NCBI RefSeq assembly: GCF_001571385.1
Contig: NZ_BCNW01000001.1
Location: 1,302,001 to 1,366,000, forward strand
Reading direction: 5' to 3'
DNA length: 64,000 nt
Origin: Methanofollis ethanolicus
GTDB lineage: Archaea > Halobacteriota > Methanomicrobia > Methanomicrobiales > Methanofollaceae
Shown: in pieces, positions 51,660 to 60,128 of the stretch
Layout: every line of letters starts with the position of its first letter
Position numbering within the stretch: position 1 is the first letter of the stretch
Program-made: the position numbers and the translations under genes
Notes under the pieces: model-generated
Told to the model about the DNA's origin: nothing
Database searches by the model: none
The model's input: the letters and a program-made list of their open reading frames with translations, nothing else

Positions 51660-54348
51660 CCTCCTCGACCCGCGGGTGCGGGCGCTCATTGACGAGCGGG
51701 GCTTTGCCGAACTCTCCGAGGCGCAGGAACGGGCGATCCCCCACCTCCTCGCCGGCGACAACCTGGTCCTGATCGCCCCGACAGGCACGGGCAAGACGGA
51801 GAGCGCCATGTTCCCGGTCTTCAACGCCCTGCTCACAGAGGATGGACCCGGCATCAGGGCGCTGTACATCACGCCCCTGCGCGCCCTCAACCGCGACATT
51901 CTGGAGCGCCTCCAGTGGTGGTGCGGGAGGCTCGGCCTCACCGTCGGGGTGCGGCACGGCGACACCCCCCAGACGGTCCGCCGCAAGCAGGCCCTCTCGC
52001 CGCCAGACCTCCTGATCACGACCCCCGAGACCGTGCAGGCTCTCTTCATGGGTAAGAGGCTGCGGCAGCACCTCGCGCATGTCGGTCACGTGATCGTCGA
52101 CGAGGTCCACGAACTCGCCGGGAGCAAGCGCGGCGCTCAACTCGCCGTCGCCCTCGAAAGGATACAGGAGTACGCGGGTGAGTTCCAGAGGATCGGCCTC
52201 TCGGCGACGGTCGGCAACCCCGACGATATCGGCCGGTACCTCTGCGGCGCACGCCCCTTCACCCTTGTCGAGGTGCCGGTCGCGAAGCAACTCGACCTCT
52301 CGGTCCGCTTCTGCGGCGGCGAGTTCTCGAAGCAGACGGCCTGTGTCGGGGAGATGATCGACGCCGAACCCTCCTCCCTCGTCTTCGTGAACACCCGCGT
52401 CACCGCGGAGGCCCTCGGCCACGCTCTCATGGAGAGGGGCGATGTCGAGGTCCACCACGGTTCTCTCTCGAAGGAGGTGCGTGTCGATGCCGAGGACAGG
52501 TTCCGGGCCGGCGCGGTGCGGAGCCTCATCTGCACCTCCTCGATGGAACTCGGCATCGATATCGGACATATCGGGCATGTGGTCCAGTTCGGGAGCCCCC
52601 GCGAGGTGGCCCGCCTGGTCCAGAGGGTCGGGAGGGCCGGTCACCAGTTGTACGCGGTCTCGCGGGGGACGGTGCTTGCGACAGGTTTCGACGACCTCCT
52701 CGAATCTCTCGTGATCATGCGGCGGGCGCGGGCCGGCGAGATCGAGGTGATCGCTCCCTACCTGAATGCCGCGGACGTCTGCGCCAATGCCGTCGCCGCC
52801 CTTGCGGTGGAGTACGGCGAGATCGCGGTGGAGAAGGTCCACACCATCCTCGAACGCTCGGGGTGCTTCGCGGACGCCGGCACCCTCCTCGACGCCGTCT
52901 GCACGCAGCTTGAAGAGCACAGGCTGATCAGGCTGGACGGGGAGGGTCAGGCCCGCCATATCGTCACCACCTCCCGCGCCCGCCGGTACCTCTCCGCGAA
53001 CCTCTCGATGATCCATGACGAGAGGAAGGTGCCTGTCTACGACCTGGTCGCCAGGCGGACGGTCGGCACCCTGGACGAGTCTTTTGTCGTCGGTTTCGTC
53101 CACACGGGTGCGGTCTTCATCACGCGGGGGAAACTCTGGCGGGTGCTCGACTTCGAGGACGGCCGCCTCACTGTGGAACCGGCGCGCGAGGCGAAGGGCG
53201 AACTCCCCTCCTGGGAGGGGGAGCAGATCCCCGTCCCCTTTGCCGTGGCCGACGAGGTCGGCCGCCTGCGCCGGACGCGCGACCTCGCCGCCTACACCGA
53301 CGACGGGGATGCGCTCGCCTTCGCCGACGCCTATCTCAGGGAGATGGACAGGAACAGGACGCCGGTGCCGACTGACCGCCTGATCACCCTGGAGAACTCG
53401 GACGAGGGCGTGGTCTGCAACATCTGCGCCGGCCACCGGGCGAACGAGGCGATTGCACGCGTGCTCTCCGTCCTGATCTCGGCACGCTACGGGACGACGG
53501 TCGGGATCGAGAGCGGTGCCTACCGCGCGATGCTCCGCCTCCCGAAGACCGTCCGCGCCGCGGAGGTGCGGGAGTTCCTCCTCACCACCGACCCGACGCA
53601 TGTCGGCGGCATCCTCCGCCTCGCCCTCCGCCACACATCCCTCTTCAAGTGGAAACTCGTGCAGGTCGCGAAGAAGTTCGGGGCGATCGACGCCGACGCC
53701 GACTACGAGAAGATCAGCCTCCACCGCCTGATCGAGACCTTCGAAGGGACGGTGGTGGCCGACGAGGCGTACACCGAACTCTTCCGCGCCACCATGGACG
53801 TGGAAGGGGCGCAGAAGGTCTTCGCCGCGGTGCAGGCCGGCGAGGTCGCCCTCCATATCGGTCCCCTCTCCAGCCTCGGCGCCGACGGCCTTTCCTCCTC
53901 CCGCGACATGGTCCCGCCGCCGACCGCCGATCAGGCGGTGATCTCGACCCTGAAACGCCGCCTTGCCGGGGACAAGGTCGTGCTCTTCTGCATGCACTGC
54001 AAGACGTGGACGAGTCGGACCCATGTCGAGAGGGTTCCCGACCGCCCGCAGTGCCCCCTCTGCTCGGCACGCCTGATCGCCGCCCTCAAACCCTGGGAAG
54101 AGGAGCAGATCGGCGTGATCAAGAAAGCGAAGAAGAGTGCCGAAGACCGGACCGTCGAGGCGCGTGTCCTGCGGAATGCCAATCTTGTCCTCAGTTACGG
54201 GAAGCCCGCGGTGATCGCCCTTGCTGCCCGGGGCGTCGGCCCGGAGACTGCCGCCCGGGTCCTTGGAAAAAGCAGGGACGAGGATGCGATGTACAGGGAG
54301 ATCTTGAAGGCGGAGAGGAACTACGTCCTCACCCGCCGGTTCTGGTGA
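51586..54348 (+). CDS. Lhr-family superfamily 2 DEAD/DEAH helicase
   Basis: This up to 920-aa protein has LIAPTGTGKTESAM (Walker A), VIVDEVHEL (motif II, DEVH), GLSATV (motif III), and QRVGRAGHQ (motif VI), plus the long Lhr-type C-terminal region and a terminal zinc-like pair (CMHCKTW and CPLCSARL, about residues 803-828). Lhr helicases act on DNA-RNA hybrids and in repair. The frame opens at ATG 51586, but the homologous start is DLLDPRVRAL, so GTG 51604 or TTG 51628 may be the true start; the first residues overlap the phosphoesterase gene. Confidence 0.9.
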   Translation: MPRCGCVTGPTSEPLQRSGNSAALDLLDPRVRALIDERGFAELSEAQERAIPHLLAGDNLVLIAPTGTGKTESAMFPVFNALLTEDGPGIRALYITPLRALNRDILERLQWWCGRLGLTVGVRHGDTPQTVRRKQALSPPDLLITTPETVQALFMGKRLRQHLAHVGHVIVDEVHELAGSKRGAQLAVALERIQEYAGEFQRIGLSATVGNPDDIGRYLCGARPFTLVEVPVAKQLDLSVRFCGGEFSKQTACVGEMIDAEPSSLVFVNTRVTAEALGHALMERGDVEVHHGSLSKEVRVDAEDRFRAGAVRSLICTSSMELGIDIGHIGHVVQFGSPREVARLVQRVGRAGHQLYAVSRGTVLATGFDDLLESLVIMRRARAGEIEVIAPYLNAADVCANAVAALAVEYGEIAVEKVHTILERSGCFADAGTLLDAVCTQLEEHRLIRLDGEGQARHIVTTSRARRYLSANLSMIHDERKVPVYDLVARRTVGTLDESFVVGFVHTGAVFITRGKLWRVLDFEDGRLTVEPAREAKGELPSWEGEQIPVPFAVADEVGRLRRTRDLAAYTDDGDALAFADAYLREMDRNRTPVPTDRLITLENSDEGVVCNICAGHRANEAIARVLSVLISARYGTTVGIESGAYRAMLRLPKTVRAAEVREFLLTTDPTHVGGILRLALRHTSLFKWKLVQVAKKFGAIDADADYEKISLHRLIETFEGTVVADEAYTELFRATMDVEGAQKVFAAVQAGEVALHIGPLSSLGADGLSSSRDMVPPPTADQAVISTLKRRLAGDKVVLFCMHCKTWTSRTHVERVPDRPQCPLCSARLIAALKPWEEEQIGVIKKAKKSAEDRTVEARVLRNANLVLSYGKPAVIALAARGVGPETAARVLGKSRDEDAMYREILKAERNYVLTRRFW

Positions 54349-54888
54349 GAAGGGGCGGGAAGAAGCCTCGCACTCCCCAACAGATGTGCCCTTCTGATCG
54401 TGGAGTGAAGGAGTCCGTTGTCTTATCCATACTCTAGTCTGGAGAACGCCGGTCCACCGCCTTCCCCTCACTCTCCGCTGGGGGACTACTCGAAGACTTC
54501 GTCTTCTCGACTCCCTCCGGTCGTCACTCGAAAATCAAAGATTTTCTCGAACTCGCTGACGCTCGTTCCCTGCTCGGGATTGGTCCCGGGAAGAAAAGGC
54601 CGGAGTTCTGGAGGATTATGCCACCCCTGCCTCTATCGTAATGGCAGGGGGTACGGGGTGAGGGAGAGATAGCGGCCGTGAGGTCTTCGAGCGGCAGCCC
54701 CCCCAGCCCAGGCACTTCTGAACAGAATTTTTCTCCCTATCGCTTCAGGAAGTACTTTCCCGCGAGGGTTTCTACAGGGCCGTTAAACCGGAAATTTACA
54801 CGTTGCACGCGCCGGCGAGCATAACAGAACGGGAAATCATCCCGCCTGCGCCACTCAAAAAAGGAGAATTTTTACAGGGCCTATAAAA
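54349..54888. repeat. gene-free region with dispersed palindromic repeats
   Basis: No gene is seen between the convergent lhr and tbp. Palindromes are GAAGAC-TTC-GTCTTC (54492-54506) and GAAAATC-AAA-GATTTTC (54530-54546), with GGTCTTCGAGCGG and a CAGCCCCCC block near 54680-54705. These blocks recur at 40540-40910 and 59820-59870. Confidence 0.55.
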
Positions 54889-55443
54889 TCACATTATGCT
54901 TTCGAGCTTCTGCTCGAGGAAGTCGAGGCCACGCTTGATGTCCTCGAGGTTCTTCCCGCCGGTGAGGATGATCTTGCCTGAGGAGAAGAGGAGAGCCACA
55001 ATCTTCGGGTCCTTGATCCGGTAGACGAGGCCGGGGAACTGCTCGGGTTCGTACTCGATGTTCTCCAGGTTAAGGGTGATCACGACCTTGTTGAGGTTGA
55101 TGTACCGTCCGATGTCGTACGAGCAGACGATATTGGTGATCCCGACCCTCGGTTCGTCGTAGGTGTCGACCCCTGCCTCCTTGAGGGACTGGACGATAAT
55201 ATTGAGGCCGTCGTAAAGATCCTGCTTGTTCCGGATCCCGGTAAGGACGACCTTGCCCGAGGAGAAGATCAGGGAGGCGATCTTCGGTTTTTCGATCCGG
55301 TAGACTGCGCCGGGGAAGCGCTTCGTGTTCAACTCGCAGTTCGGAACCTTTTTCGAGACCTCCCCGAGATCGATGGAATCGGCTATGACACCGGATGCAA
55401 CAATATTTTCGATCTTCAGTGACTCGTACCTTGAATCATCCAT
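54889..55443 (-). CDS. tbp: TATA-box-binding protein
   Basis: This 184-aa protein is made of two TBP repeats. Each holds an FPGxVYRI/xKPKIASLIFSSGKVVLTG-like core (FPGAVYRIEKPKIASLIFSS and FPGLVYRIKDPKIVALLFSS). It recruits TFB and RNA polymerase to the many TATA boxes seen in this window. It is convergent with lhr across a repeat-bearing gap. A TATA-like ATAAATATTT about 50 nt upstream gives a leader of about 20-25 nt with no Shine-Dalgarno sequence. Confidence 0.97.
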   Translation of the reverse strand: MDDSRYESLKIENIVASGVIADSIDLGEVSKKVPNCELNTKRFPGAVYRIEKPKIASLIFSSGKVVLTGIRNKQDLYDGLNIIVQSLKEAGVDTYDEPRVGITNIVCSYDIGRYINLNKVVITLNLENIEYEPEQFPGLVYRIKDPKIVALLFSSGKIILTGGKNLEDIKRGLDFLEQKLESIM

Positions 55444-55647
55444 TAATATATGTGTGCATCCGCCGGCACTATAATACTAACGGGAAATATTTATGATACA
55501 AAGCACCCTCCCGGCATTGGAGAAGAATTTGGCGGTTTTTTCGGCTGACAGGAGTCCGTATCCATACCCTCATGTCCCTTCCTGCGAGGCCCCGCCTATC
55601 ACCCCTCATCTTGCCTTTGTGAGGCGGCCGGGAGGCAGGGGCAAGGC

Positions 55648-55657
55648 ATATCTTTAT
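55648..55657 (+). promoter_or_regulatory. TATA box of tRNA-Leu
   Basis: CATATCTTTA lies about 28-37 nt upstream of the tRNA-Leu 5' end, the expected archaeal promoter position. Confidence 0.5.
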
Positions 55658-55684
55658 TTCAGTTGAGTGAGAACAGTTATTAGC

Positions 55685-55769
55685 GCGAGGGTAGCCAAGC
55701 CAGGTCAAAGGCGTTAGGTTCAGGGCCTAATTGCGCAGGCATTCGAGGGTTCGAATCCCTTCCCTCGCA
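55685..55769 (+). tRNA. tRNA-Leu (CAG)
   Basis: This 85-nt class II tRNA has acceptor arms GCGAGGG and CCCTCGC with discriminator A, a TTAGG/CCTAA anticodon stem closing TTCAGGG with anticodon CAG, a long variable arm (TTGCGCAGGCATTC region), and T-arm GAGGGTTCGAATCCCTT. CCA is not encoded. Confidence 0.95.
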
Positions 55770-55908
55770 TTCGTTTTTATCGCCTTTCATGGTGTTTGAT
55801 TGCCTTATCCTGTTCTGTCTTTTCAATTCAGTCGTCCATGTCCTGCCACAGGGGGTGGGTATAAATATAAAAGTCGTGATATATGCGCCTGCTCGGAGGG
55901 GGTTTTCG

Positions 55909-57120
55909 ATGGATTTCGATCAGGGGCCGATCACGACGATCCATGATTTTGGGTATGAAAAGTCGAGAACCCTGAGGTTTCTCGAGGATCTCAAGGAGGA
56001 GAGGCCAATCAACCTGGTTTTGCCACTGGCCTACGGCGACCTCAGTCATGGCGCGTTGCCCGGCATCGTCGCCGAACTGAACAAGGCGACATTCCTGAAC
56101 AATGTGCTGGTGGCGCTCTATGCCCGGTCAGAGGAGGAGTTCAGGTCGGCGACACACTTCTTCGACTTGCTGGAACTTCCTCACCGGGTTATGTGGTGCA
56201 ACAGCCCGGGCATCGAAGCAATCATCGGTGACCTCGGGAAGGAAGGGATAGACCTCAGTCTTCAGGGCAAGGGGCGGGACACCTGGTTGGCCCTTGGCGC
56301 CGCATCGGTGGACGCCCATGCCGTCGTCATGCACGACGCCGACATCCTGAACTATTCCTGCGAGATCCCGATGAAACTCGCCTTCCCCCTGGTGGACCCT
56401 GACCTGGATTACTTCTTCAACAAGGGGTATTATGCCCGCCTGGGCGACGGCCGCGCCACCTTCTATGGGCGGGTGACGCGCCTCTTCCTCCACCCCCTGA
56501 TCGATTCCCTCCAGGTAAAAACCGGTCATCAGTCCGATATCCTGCGGTACCTGCGTAGTTTCCGGTACCCTCTTGCCGGGGAGATCGCCCTCACCTCAGA
56601 CCTGGCCCTGAACATCAGGATCCCCATGGACTGGGGGCTTGAGATCGGCACCCTCTACGAGGTGTACAGGTCGGTGGTGAAGAAACGGATCTGCCAGACC
56701 GACCTCGGCTATTATGACCACAAACACAAACTGATCGGCGCCAGCAGGACCGAGGGACTGCTGAAGATGGCCGGGGATATCCTGGTCACTCTCCTGCGGG
56801 CGATGACCGAAGTCGACGGCTACGAGATCTCGCCGGCTTTTCTCACCAGCCTCAGGGTGCTGTATAAGAGGACGGCGCAGGACCGCTTGCGGCAGTACCA
56901 CACCGATGCGATCTGCAACCAGATCCGGTACAACCGGCACGAAGAGGAGCATTACATCGACCGTTTCGAGAGGGTCATCGTGGAGGCCGGGAACGAGTAT
57001 CTGGTCTCACCTGCACATGCGCAGATCCCTGACTGGCTCAGGGCCAGTTCGGCCATACCGCGGCTCAGGCACAAGTTGATCAGGACGATCATCGAGGATG
57101 AGCATATCATCAGGGAGTAG
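55909..57120 (+). CDS. gpgS: glucosyl-3-phosphoglycerate synthase-like glycosyltransferase
   Basis: This 403-aa GT81-type enzyme transfers glucose from an NDP-glucose to 3-phosphoglycerate, the first step to the compatible solute glucosylglycerate. The DXD-like metal motif is VVMHDADILNY, and the LVLPLAYGDLSHGALPGIV and YDHKHKLIG blocks are characteristic. The start at ATG 55909 follows GGAGGGGG; an upstream open frame runs through the region after tRNA-Leu and is not coding. The phosphatase follows 9 bp downstream, completing the pathway. Confidence 0.88.
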   Translation: MDFDQGPITTIHDFGYEKSRTLRFLEDLKEERPINLVLPLAYGDLSHGALPGIVAELNKATFLNNVLVALYARSEEEFRSATHFFDLLELPHRVMWCNSPGIEAIIGDLGKEGIDLSLQGKGRDTWLALGAASVDAHAVVMHDADILNYSCEIPMKLAFPLVDPDLDYFFNKGYYARLGDGRATFYGRVTRLFLHPLIDSLQVKTGHQSDILRYLRSFRYPLAGEIALTSDLALNIRIPMDWGLEIGTLYEVYRSVVKKRICQTDLGYYDHKHKLIGASRTEGLLKMAGDILVTLLRAMTEVDGYEISPAFLTSLRVLYKRTAQDRLRQYHTDAICNQIRYNRHEEEHYIDRFERVIVEAGNEYLVSPAHAQIPDWLRASSAIPRLRHKLIRTIIEDEHIIRE

Positions 57121-57129
57121 GGGCCGGAG

Positions 57130-57936
57130 ATGGAGAGCATCTGCGTCATATTCACCGACCTGGACGGGACACTCCTGGACCACGATACCTATTCCTTTGC
57201 CGCCGCGGCCCCGGCACTCCGCCTCCTCTCCCTGAAGAGGTGCCCTCTTGTCATCTGCACGAGCAAGACGAGGGCCGAGATCGAGGTCGTCAGGGATAAA
57301 CTGGGTGTTGCGGACCCGTTCATCAGCGAGAACGGGGGAGCGGTCTTCATCCCCCGCGGCTACTTCACCGTGCCTGTCGGCCGCACCCGCGAGACCGGTG
57401 ACTACCTGGCGATCGAACTCGGCGCGCCCTATGATAATCTGCGGGCGGCCATCAGGGACATTCGGTCGAAGACCGGGTGCAAAGTCGTCGGGTTCGGGGA
57501 CATGTCCGTCGAGGAGGTCGCCCGGGATGCGGGACTGGACCATGCATCGGCACGTCTGGCCAGGATGCGGGAGTACGACGAACCCTTCGTCGTCCCCGAT
57601 CCCGCCTGTGTCGATAGAGTTCTTGCGGAGATCGAGGCCCGGGGTTTCAGGCACACGCGAGGCGGCCGGTACTTCCACCTGACCGGGGACAGTGACAAGG
57701 GCAGGGCTGTCTCTCTCCTTGCCGCTCTCTTCAGGGAGGAGTATGGGACGGTGACGACTGTCGGCCTTGGCGACAGCAGAAATGATCTTCCCATGCTTGC
57801 GGCGATGGACATTCCCATTCTGGTGCAGAAATCCGACGGTTCATACGAAAAAACTGGTCCGGAGGTGGTGCATGCCAACGGCGTCGGCCCTGAGGGCTGG
57901 AACCGGGCGGTCGTAAAGATACTGAAAAAAATATAA
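57130..57936 (+). CDS. gpgP: mannosyl/glucosyl-3-phosphoglycerate phosphatase (HAD)
   Basis: This 268-aa HAD-superfamily phosphatase of the MpgP type has DLDGTLLDHDTY (motif I nucleophile Asp), ICTSKTRAEIE (motif II), and GLGDSRNDLPML (motif IV), with the SENGGAVFIP cap segment. It removes the phosphate from glucosyl-3-phosphoglycerate. Position after gpgS supports the glucosyl rather than mannosyl substrate. Confidence 0.9.
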   Translation: MESICVIFTDLDGTLLDHDTYSFAAAAPALRLLSLKRCPLVICTSKTRAEIEVVRDKLGVADPFISENGGAVFIPRGYFTVPVGRTRETGDYLAIELGAPYDNLRAAIRDIRSKTGCKVVGFGDMSVEEVARDAGLDHASARLARMREYDEPFVVPDPACVDRVLAEIEARGFRHTRGGRYFHLTGDSDKGRAVSLLAALFREEYGTVTTVGLGDSRNDLPMLAAMDIPILVQKSDGSYEKTGPEVVHANGVGPEGWNRAVVKILKKI

Positions 57937-57978
57937 AATCAATGCAATCCCTGATGGGATGCACCCCGGGGTATCGTG

Positions 57979-58461
57979 ATGGATGTGAAACAGGTTCTGG
58001 TGACGTCGTTTCTTCTGGCAATTGTCGAGAGTGTCAGGTCGCAGGGGCCTGAAAAGACGATCGCCTGGATAGAAGCCATCGCCTCGGCGCTCGGTGAACG
58101 GGAGGGGGCAGGCCTTGAAGGGGACCCGATGGGCGGGGTGAACGTCCTCCATATCTGTCCGTTCTTCAGTGTTGTCCAGGAGTTCGTCGAGGAGTTCGGG
58201 GAAGAACCCGAGGAGTTCGGAATGCTCATCGAGATGCGGAGGAGCCTTGCAGTCTCCAACATCTTCTGTCTCTTTCACCACTGCCTGCGAGCGAAGCGTG
58301 CCGAGATGGCCGGCAAGAAGACCTCGCTCCACCTTGCAAGCGATGCCAATCCCGCTGGGGCGACCGTCTACAACGACGACGCCATCGTCAATGCAGGCCT
58401 CGAAAGAGCTGAAGTGGACGAGATGATGAAGAAGGTGGCCTGTATTTTCAAGTTCCAGTGA
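57979..58461 (+). CDS. unknown protein in the glucosylglycerate cluster
   Basis: This 160-aa protein is soluble and mixed alpha/beta with a cysteine/histidine-containing stretch (VNVLHICPFFSVVQEF and FCLFHHCLRAK) that could bind a metal or flavin. I recognise no family. It sits between gpgP and the glucoamylase-like gene with short gaps. Start at ATG 57979, or GTG 57976. Confidence 0.65.
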   Translation: MDVKQVLVTSFLLAIVESVRSQGPEKTIAWIEAIASALGEREGAGLEGDPMGGVNVLHICPFFSVVQEFVEEFGEEPEEFGMLIEMRRSLAVSNIFCLFHHCLRAKRAEMAGKKTSLHLASDANPAGATVYNDDAIVNAGLERAEVDEMMKKVACIFKFQ

Positions 58462-58470
58462 TGGTGGCGT

Positions 58471-59688
58471 ATGAATTTGCAGGAAGCCGGGAAGCTGTGC
58501 CAGTCGAGCATCGAGGTTATAAAGAAGAACCAGCATGCGAACGGTGGTTTTTATGCCAGCCCGCCTGGAACGCGCTATCCTTTCATCTACGTGCGGGACC
58601 ACTCGATCGTCACGCTTGGGGCGTTGCGGGCCGGTCTTGTCGAGGAGAGCAGGAGGGCCCTGAGGTTCATTCTCTCGACCCAGAAGCCGACAGGCGAGTT
58701 CCCCCAGCGGTGCAATGTAGACGGCATGGACACCAGTTACAAGGAACTCCAGATCGACTGCAATGGTGTCGCCCTCTACACACTCGGCAAATATTCCGAA
58801 CTCCACGGCTACGATATCGCCGAAGAGTTCTGGAAGAATGTGGTCGACGCTGTCACCTTCATCCTGCGGAACAAGAACGACGAGATCCACCTGGTCCACA
58901 CGATCAACAGCATCCATGAGTACCCTGCCTACGAGCACGGGTTTGAGATCTATGCGAATTCGGCCTGCTGCGCCGGCATCCTCGAAGCGGTGAAGATGGG
59001 CCAGCACCTCGGGAAAGAGGTGGGGGACTGGGCGCGGCAGGCCGAGTTGATCAAGCAGAGCATCCTCCGGTGCCTGTACAGCGCGAGGAGGCGCACCTTT
59101 GTCAAGGCGATCCGGATCAAGGAGAAGGGGAGCAAGCCCCTTGGCTACGACCCCTTTGCCTCGGTGATCTTTGAGCCTGATGTGGCCGAGTACGCACCGG
59201 CCTATTTCGGGCTGCTGAAAAACCGTGACCTGCGGGTGATCAACACGGTCAGGAGGCTGGACGCCGCCCTCTGGGACCGCGAGCTGGGCGGCCTCAACCG
59301 TTACCCCGAGTCATGGGACCGCAACAACGGCGGTTACGGCCCCTGGCCGCACTTCACCTGCCAGCTGGCGCGCCACTTTATCCATATCGGCGACTATGAC
59401 CGGGCCGAGGTGTACCTCGGCTGGGTCCTGGACATCGCCCACGAGTACATGTTTCCCGAGCACATCTCCACCATCGCACGCTTTGAAGAGTGGGTCGACC
59501 TCTTCCGTTCTTCAGGCATCCTGCGGGACGACAAGATGGTGATGATCGACGGGATCAAGGGCCACCCGAAGTGGTCGGAGGGTTTCGCCTATGTGGTCTA
59601 CCCCCTCATCTGGCCCCATGCCGAGTATATCATGGCCTACAAGGATTACGAGGAATTTTTCCTGAAACGCGGGATGCAGTGGAGTTGA
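58471..59688 (+). CDS. glucoamylase-like (alpha/alpha)6 glycosidase
   Basis: This 405-aa protein has the fold of GH15-type or related glycoside hydrolases: FIYVRDHSIVTLGALRAGL (about residues 38-56) is the substrate-binding RD block, followed by a series of paired helices and GLNRYPESWDRNNGGYGPWP late. It could hydrolyse glucosylglycerate or a glucan and thereby recycle the osmolyte. GGTGGCGT precedes the ATG. Fourth gene of the gpgS cluster. Confidence 0.78.
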   Translation: MNLQEAGKLCQSSIEVIKKNQHANGGFYASPPGTRYPFIYVRDHSIVTLGALRAGLVEESRRALRFILSTQKPTGEFPQRCNVDGMDTSYKELQIDCNGVALYTLGKYSELHGYDIAEEFWKNVVDAVTFILRNKNDEIHLVHTINSIHEYPAYEHGFEIYANSACCAGILEAVKMGQHLGKEVGDWARQAELIKQSILRCLYSARRRTFVKAIRIKEKGSKPLGYDPFASVIFEPDVAEYAPAYFGLLKNRDLRVINTVRRLDAALWDRELGGLNRYPESWDRNNGGYGPWPHFTCQLARHFIHIGDYDRAEVYLGWVLDIAHEYMFPEHISTIARFEEWVDLFRSSGILRDDKMVMIDGIKGHPKWSEGFAYVVYPLIWPHAEYIMAYKDYEEFFLKRGMQWS

Positions 59689-60128
59689 GGAACGCTTGCA
59701 TCGGCTTTGAAGGACCGCTCAAGATCAGATCGATGTCTCTTCCTTGATATCACAGAGGGATGTGCGGATCCGCCGCCTTCCCCACACTCTCCGCCGGGGG
59801 ACTACTCGAAGACCTTCGGTCCATGACAAATCTCTGATTTTCCGTTGACCGTGGATTTTCGAGCGATGCCCCCCGGAGAAGGACGGCGACCACCTGCCTT
59901 CCCCGAGGAGTGGACCGGGGGCAAGTCCCCGGACTATTCTGGTGACCGGGTATCTCCCGGCACAGGCACCAGAACGGGAATTCTCCCTGACCTTTCCATC
60001 CTCTCCTCCTGTACGTATTAGAGGGTGAAGGAGGTTCCTGTGTTCTCCGCCATACATTGTTGTCTTGATCGCAACAAATGGTATATCTGTACTCCGGGAC
60101 AATATCTGAGCATGACGGAGGTTTCGGT
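59689..60128. repeat. gene-free region with a dispersed-repeat copy
   Basis: No gene is seen. The block ACAAATCTCTGATTTTCCGTTGACCG near 59826-59850 and the following TTCGAGCGATGCCCCCC match those at 40855-40905 and 54680-54705. A stem CCGGGG-N5-CCCCGG-like lies near 59918-59935. A promoter for the exporter gene likely occupies 60075-60110 (GGTATATCTGTAC). Confidence 0.5.

Noticed and set aside
51637-54471. Very long open frame (944 codons) on the minus strand, antisense to lhr
   Set aside because: It is the mirror of strong GC-third-position codon use in lhr. It has no domain, and all motifs belong to the plus-strand helicase.
55789-55908. Longer N-terminus for the gpgS product, starting just after tRNA-Leu
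   Set aside because: The added 40 residues are not like the family, and ATG 55909 has a good GGAGGGGG site.
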